From Spirochaetales bacterium (lineage in GTDB: Bacteria; Spirochaetota; Spirochaetia; Sphaerochaetales; Sphaerochaetaceae), in the NCBI GenBank assembly GCA_028723145.1, contig JAQYFM010000276.1, positions 1 to 14,827 of the forward strand: a stretch of DNA of 14,827 bases, read 5' to 3'. A model generated the notes under the pieces. That model was given only the letters and a program-made list of their open reading frames with translations. It was not told the origin of the DNA and searched no databases. This document shows positions 13,809 through 14,827 of the stretch, in pieces. A program made the translations under genes and the position numbers. Position 1 is the first letter of the stretch. Each line of letters starts with the position of its first letter.

Positions 13809-14471
13809 TCAGGCAAAATAACCTGCTAATTCACTATTTTTTGAAACTCTATCAACACCACCAAATAAATGGTCGTGAAGAATATCATAAATACAATCTG
13901 TATTTTTATCTCTAATTGCTTGTAATATTTTGTTATGATCCTCAATTACAACTTGCATAGCGTGGCAATCAACGATATCAACCTTACGGTGTCTTGTATA
14001 GTGTATTGAAGACTGGAAAAAATCCCAAATAGTTAATGCATTAACAGCTTCAAACCAAAGGCGATGCATCTTTGCATCAAGCTCATAGAATTGAGAAATA
14101 TTAGTTTCATCACTATTTAATACAATTTGTTGCTTTCTAATTAAATGCTCTACATCCTCAATTAGAAGTAAATCATCAATCTTAATAAAGTCTTTAATTA
14201 CTCTATCCTCTATAGCAGAGCGAGCATAAACAAGCTGCTTAACTCTTTCTAAATTAATTTTTGAAACTCTTGTCTTTTGATATGGTAGTAAATCAATTAA
14301 TCCTTTATCTGCTAAACGCTGCATTGCAGATCTTACTGGAGTTCTTGAAGCATTGTATTTTTCGCATATATCATTTTCAGAAAATGACATACCTGGTTCA
14401 TACTCTAAAGAGAGTATTTTTTGAGAAATATCTTCATAAATTTGAGTTGCAATATCTTTAGATCCTGCCAT
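13809..14471 (-). CDS. GntR/FCD-family transcriptional regulator of kduI
   Basis: The 220-residue product has an N-terminal winged helix-turn-helix (about 5-72, with SENDICEKYNASRTPVRSAMQRLADKGLI as the DNA-binding core) and a C-terminal FCD ligand-binding domain (about 80-205). Its likely metal ligands are D132 and H136 in ELDAKMHRLWF, H179 in EDHNK, and H201. FCD regulators commonly sense sugar acids or uronates, which fits the kduI gene 17 nt downstream; the true ligand is unknown. A TTG at 14481-14483 could extend the frame, but GGGGAAG at 14475-14481 sits 5 nt before the ATG at 14469-14471, so the ATG is chosen. Two matching operator-like sites lie upstream, suggesting autoregulation as well as control of kduI. 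Confidence 0.9.
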   Translation of the reverse strand: MAGSKDIATQIYEDISQKILSLEYEPGMSFSENDICEKYNASRTPVRSAMQRLADKGLIDLLPYQKTRVSKINLERVKQLVYARSAIEDRVIKDFIKIDDLLLIEDVEHLIRKQQIVLNSDETNISQFYELDAKMHRLWFEAVNALTIWDFFQSSIHYTRHRKVDIVDCHAMQVVIEDHNKILQAIRDKNTDCIYDILHDHLFGGVDRVSKNSELAGYFA

Positions 14472-14474
14472 TAG

Positions 14475-14481
14475 CTTCCCC
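14475..14481 (-). promoter_or_regulatory. Ribosome binding site that fixes the gntR start
   Basis: GGGGAAG on the minus strand, GGGGA ending 5 nt before the ATG at 14469-14471. It overlaps the alternative TTG, which therefore is probably not the start. Confidence 0.65.
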
Positions 14482-14503
14482 AAAACATTCTATAGATATT
14501 AAA

Positions 14504-14532
14504 ATCTTAATACACAAAATGCGTACAGTCAA
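14504..14532 (-). promoter_or_regulatory. Candidate gntR-kduI promoter
   Basis: On the minus strand TTGACT (14527-14532; five of six consensus bases) and TAAGAT (14504-14509; four of six) are separated by exactly 17 bases. A start about 7 bases on, near 14497, would leave a leader of roughly 26 nt containing the GGGGAAG ribosome site. An operator-like motif overlaps the spacer and the edge of the -35. Confidence 0.65.
14516..14527. promoter_or_regulatory. Operator-like site 1 (AAAATGCGTACA)
   Basis: Reads AAAATGCGTACA on the plus strand and overlaps the spacer and the edge of the -35 of the gntR-kduI promoter, a position suited to repression. Its TGCGTACA core resembles the TGTATACA-type half-palindromes bound by FCD-family GntR proteins. 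See site 2 for the matching copy. Confidence 0.5.
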
Positions 14533-14574
14533 CAAAAATAAAATAATTCAAAAGAAAAATAATACTTATATAAT

Positions 14575-14586
14575 AAAATGTATACA
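14575..14586. promoter_or_regulatory. Operator-like site 2 (AAAATGTATACA)
   Basis: Matches site 1 at ten of twelve bases, in the same orientation and 59 bp away. Its core TGTATACA is a perfect eight-base palindrome. It lies about 45 bp upstream of the -35, between the promoter and the rRNA terminator, so it could act as an auxiliary operator. Confidence 0.5.
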
Positions 14587-14605
14587 AATCAGAAAAGTTG
14601 AATAT

Positions 14606-14639
14606 AAAAAAAAATTAACCACCCTGAGAAGGATGGTTA
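14606..14639 (-). terminator. Intrinsic terminator of the rRNA operon
   Basis: On the minus strand TAACCA and TGGTTA (14616-14639) pair as a six-base stem, with three more pairs inside beyond one mismatch. A run of nine Ts follows (14606-14614). It lies about 60 nt past the 3' end of 5S rRNA and precedes the gntR promoter. Confidence 0.8.
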
Positions 14640-14657
14640 TGAAAAAATATATGTAAA

Positions 14658-14684
14658 CACTGCTACCTAATTTTCACAGCAGTG
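14658..14684. repeat. Inverted repeat downstream of 5S rRNA
   Basis: CACTGCT (14658-14664) and AGCAGTG (14678-14684) are perfect complements separated by 13 bases. On the minus strand no long T-run follows directly, so it may be a processing stem or a weak first terminator between 5S rRNA and the main terminator. Confidence 0.5.
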
Positions 14685-14701
14685 AAGAAGGCGAAAAAAA
14701 A

Positions 14702-14815
14702 CCTGGCAACGACCTACTCTCCCACGGACGAGCCGCAGTACCATCGGCGAAGAAGCGTTTCACTAATCGTGTTCGGGATGGGAACGAGTGTTTCCACTTC
14801 TCTATGGTCACCAGG
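14702..14815 (-). rRNA. rrf: 5S ribosomal RNA
   Basis: The 114-nt segment reads CCTGGTGACC at its 5' end and ends GTTGCCAGG, so CCTGG and CCAGG form the closing helix. Internal 5S landmarks are present: CCCATCCCGAACACG, the GTGAAACGC element, CGCCGATGGTACTG and GGGAGAGTAGGTCG. A run of eight Ts follows the 3' end at 14694-14701. The 23S gene would lie beyond the right edge of the window; only about 12 bases of spacer are visible. Confidence 0.97.
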
Positions 14816-14827
14816 AAATTCACATAG

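Noticed and set aside
1..14827. Search by eye for tRNA genes, CRISPR arrays, insertion sequences, phage genes or defence systems.
   Set aside because: None was recognisable; coding runs are contiguous and the only non-coding stretches are short and explained by promoters, terminators and the rRNA end.

Overview
The window is AT-rich bacterial DNA. All fifteen protein genes and one 5S rRNA lie on the minus strand, so the text reads right to left in the direction of transcription. The best guess is a low-GC, host-associated spirochaete (Treponema/Sphaerochaeta-like). The clue is the gene order cdaA - ybbR - acpS - truA - (one gene) - priA, which I recall from Borrelia and other spirochaetes. 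A diderm cell envelope is also implied by an outer-membrane patatin/beta-barrel protein. The lineage is inferred from memory of gene order, not from a search.

Region 1 (14827 to about 14606) is the end of an rRNA operon: 5S rRNA, a T-run, an inverted repeat and a strong intrinsic terminator. Region 2 (14606 to 12898) is a self-contained two-gene unit: a GntR/FCD-type regulator followed by kduI (5-keto-4-deoxyuronate isomerase, pectin/uronate catabolism). It has its own sigma70-like promoter, two matching operator-like sites and a clean terminator.

Region 3 (12872 to 5, continuing to the window edge) is a tightly packed run of thirteen genes, mostly overlapping or with near-zero gaps: glpK, cdaA, ybbR/cdaR, acpS, truA, a UDG-family-4-like Fe-S protein, priA, def, fmt, a patatin/beta-barrel protein, a TIGR01212 radical SAM protein, a VanZ-like membrane protein, and the two subunits of a class I fumarase. 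It starts from a TATAAT-type promoter directly after the kduI terminator. The only gap of any size (about 45 bp) lies before def and holds a second promoter-like sequence that could start transcription at the def ATG itself.

Functionally the run mixes glycerol phosphorylation, c-di-AMP synthesis and its membrane partner, acyl-carrier-protein activation, tRNA pseudouridylation, replication restart, N-formyl-methionine addition and removal, surface lipid hydrolysis and a TCA-type hydratase. Most of this is housekeeping. The parts that stand out are the UDG-like protein that keeps its four Fe-S cysteines but lacks the usual catalytic motifs, the possibly leaderless def promoter, the operator architecture in front of gntR-kduI, and the type Vd-like patatin. 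I saw no tRNA, CRISPR array, insertion sequence or phage gene, and no stretch above 300 bases lacks a gene.
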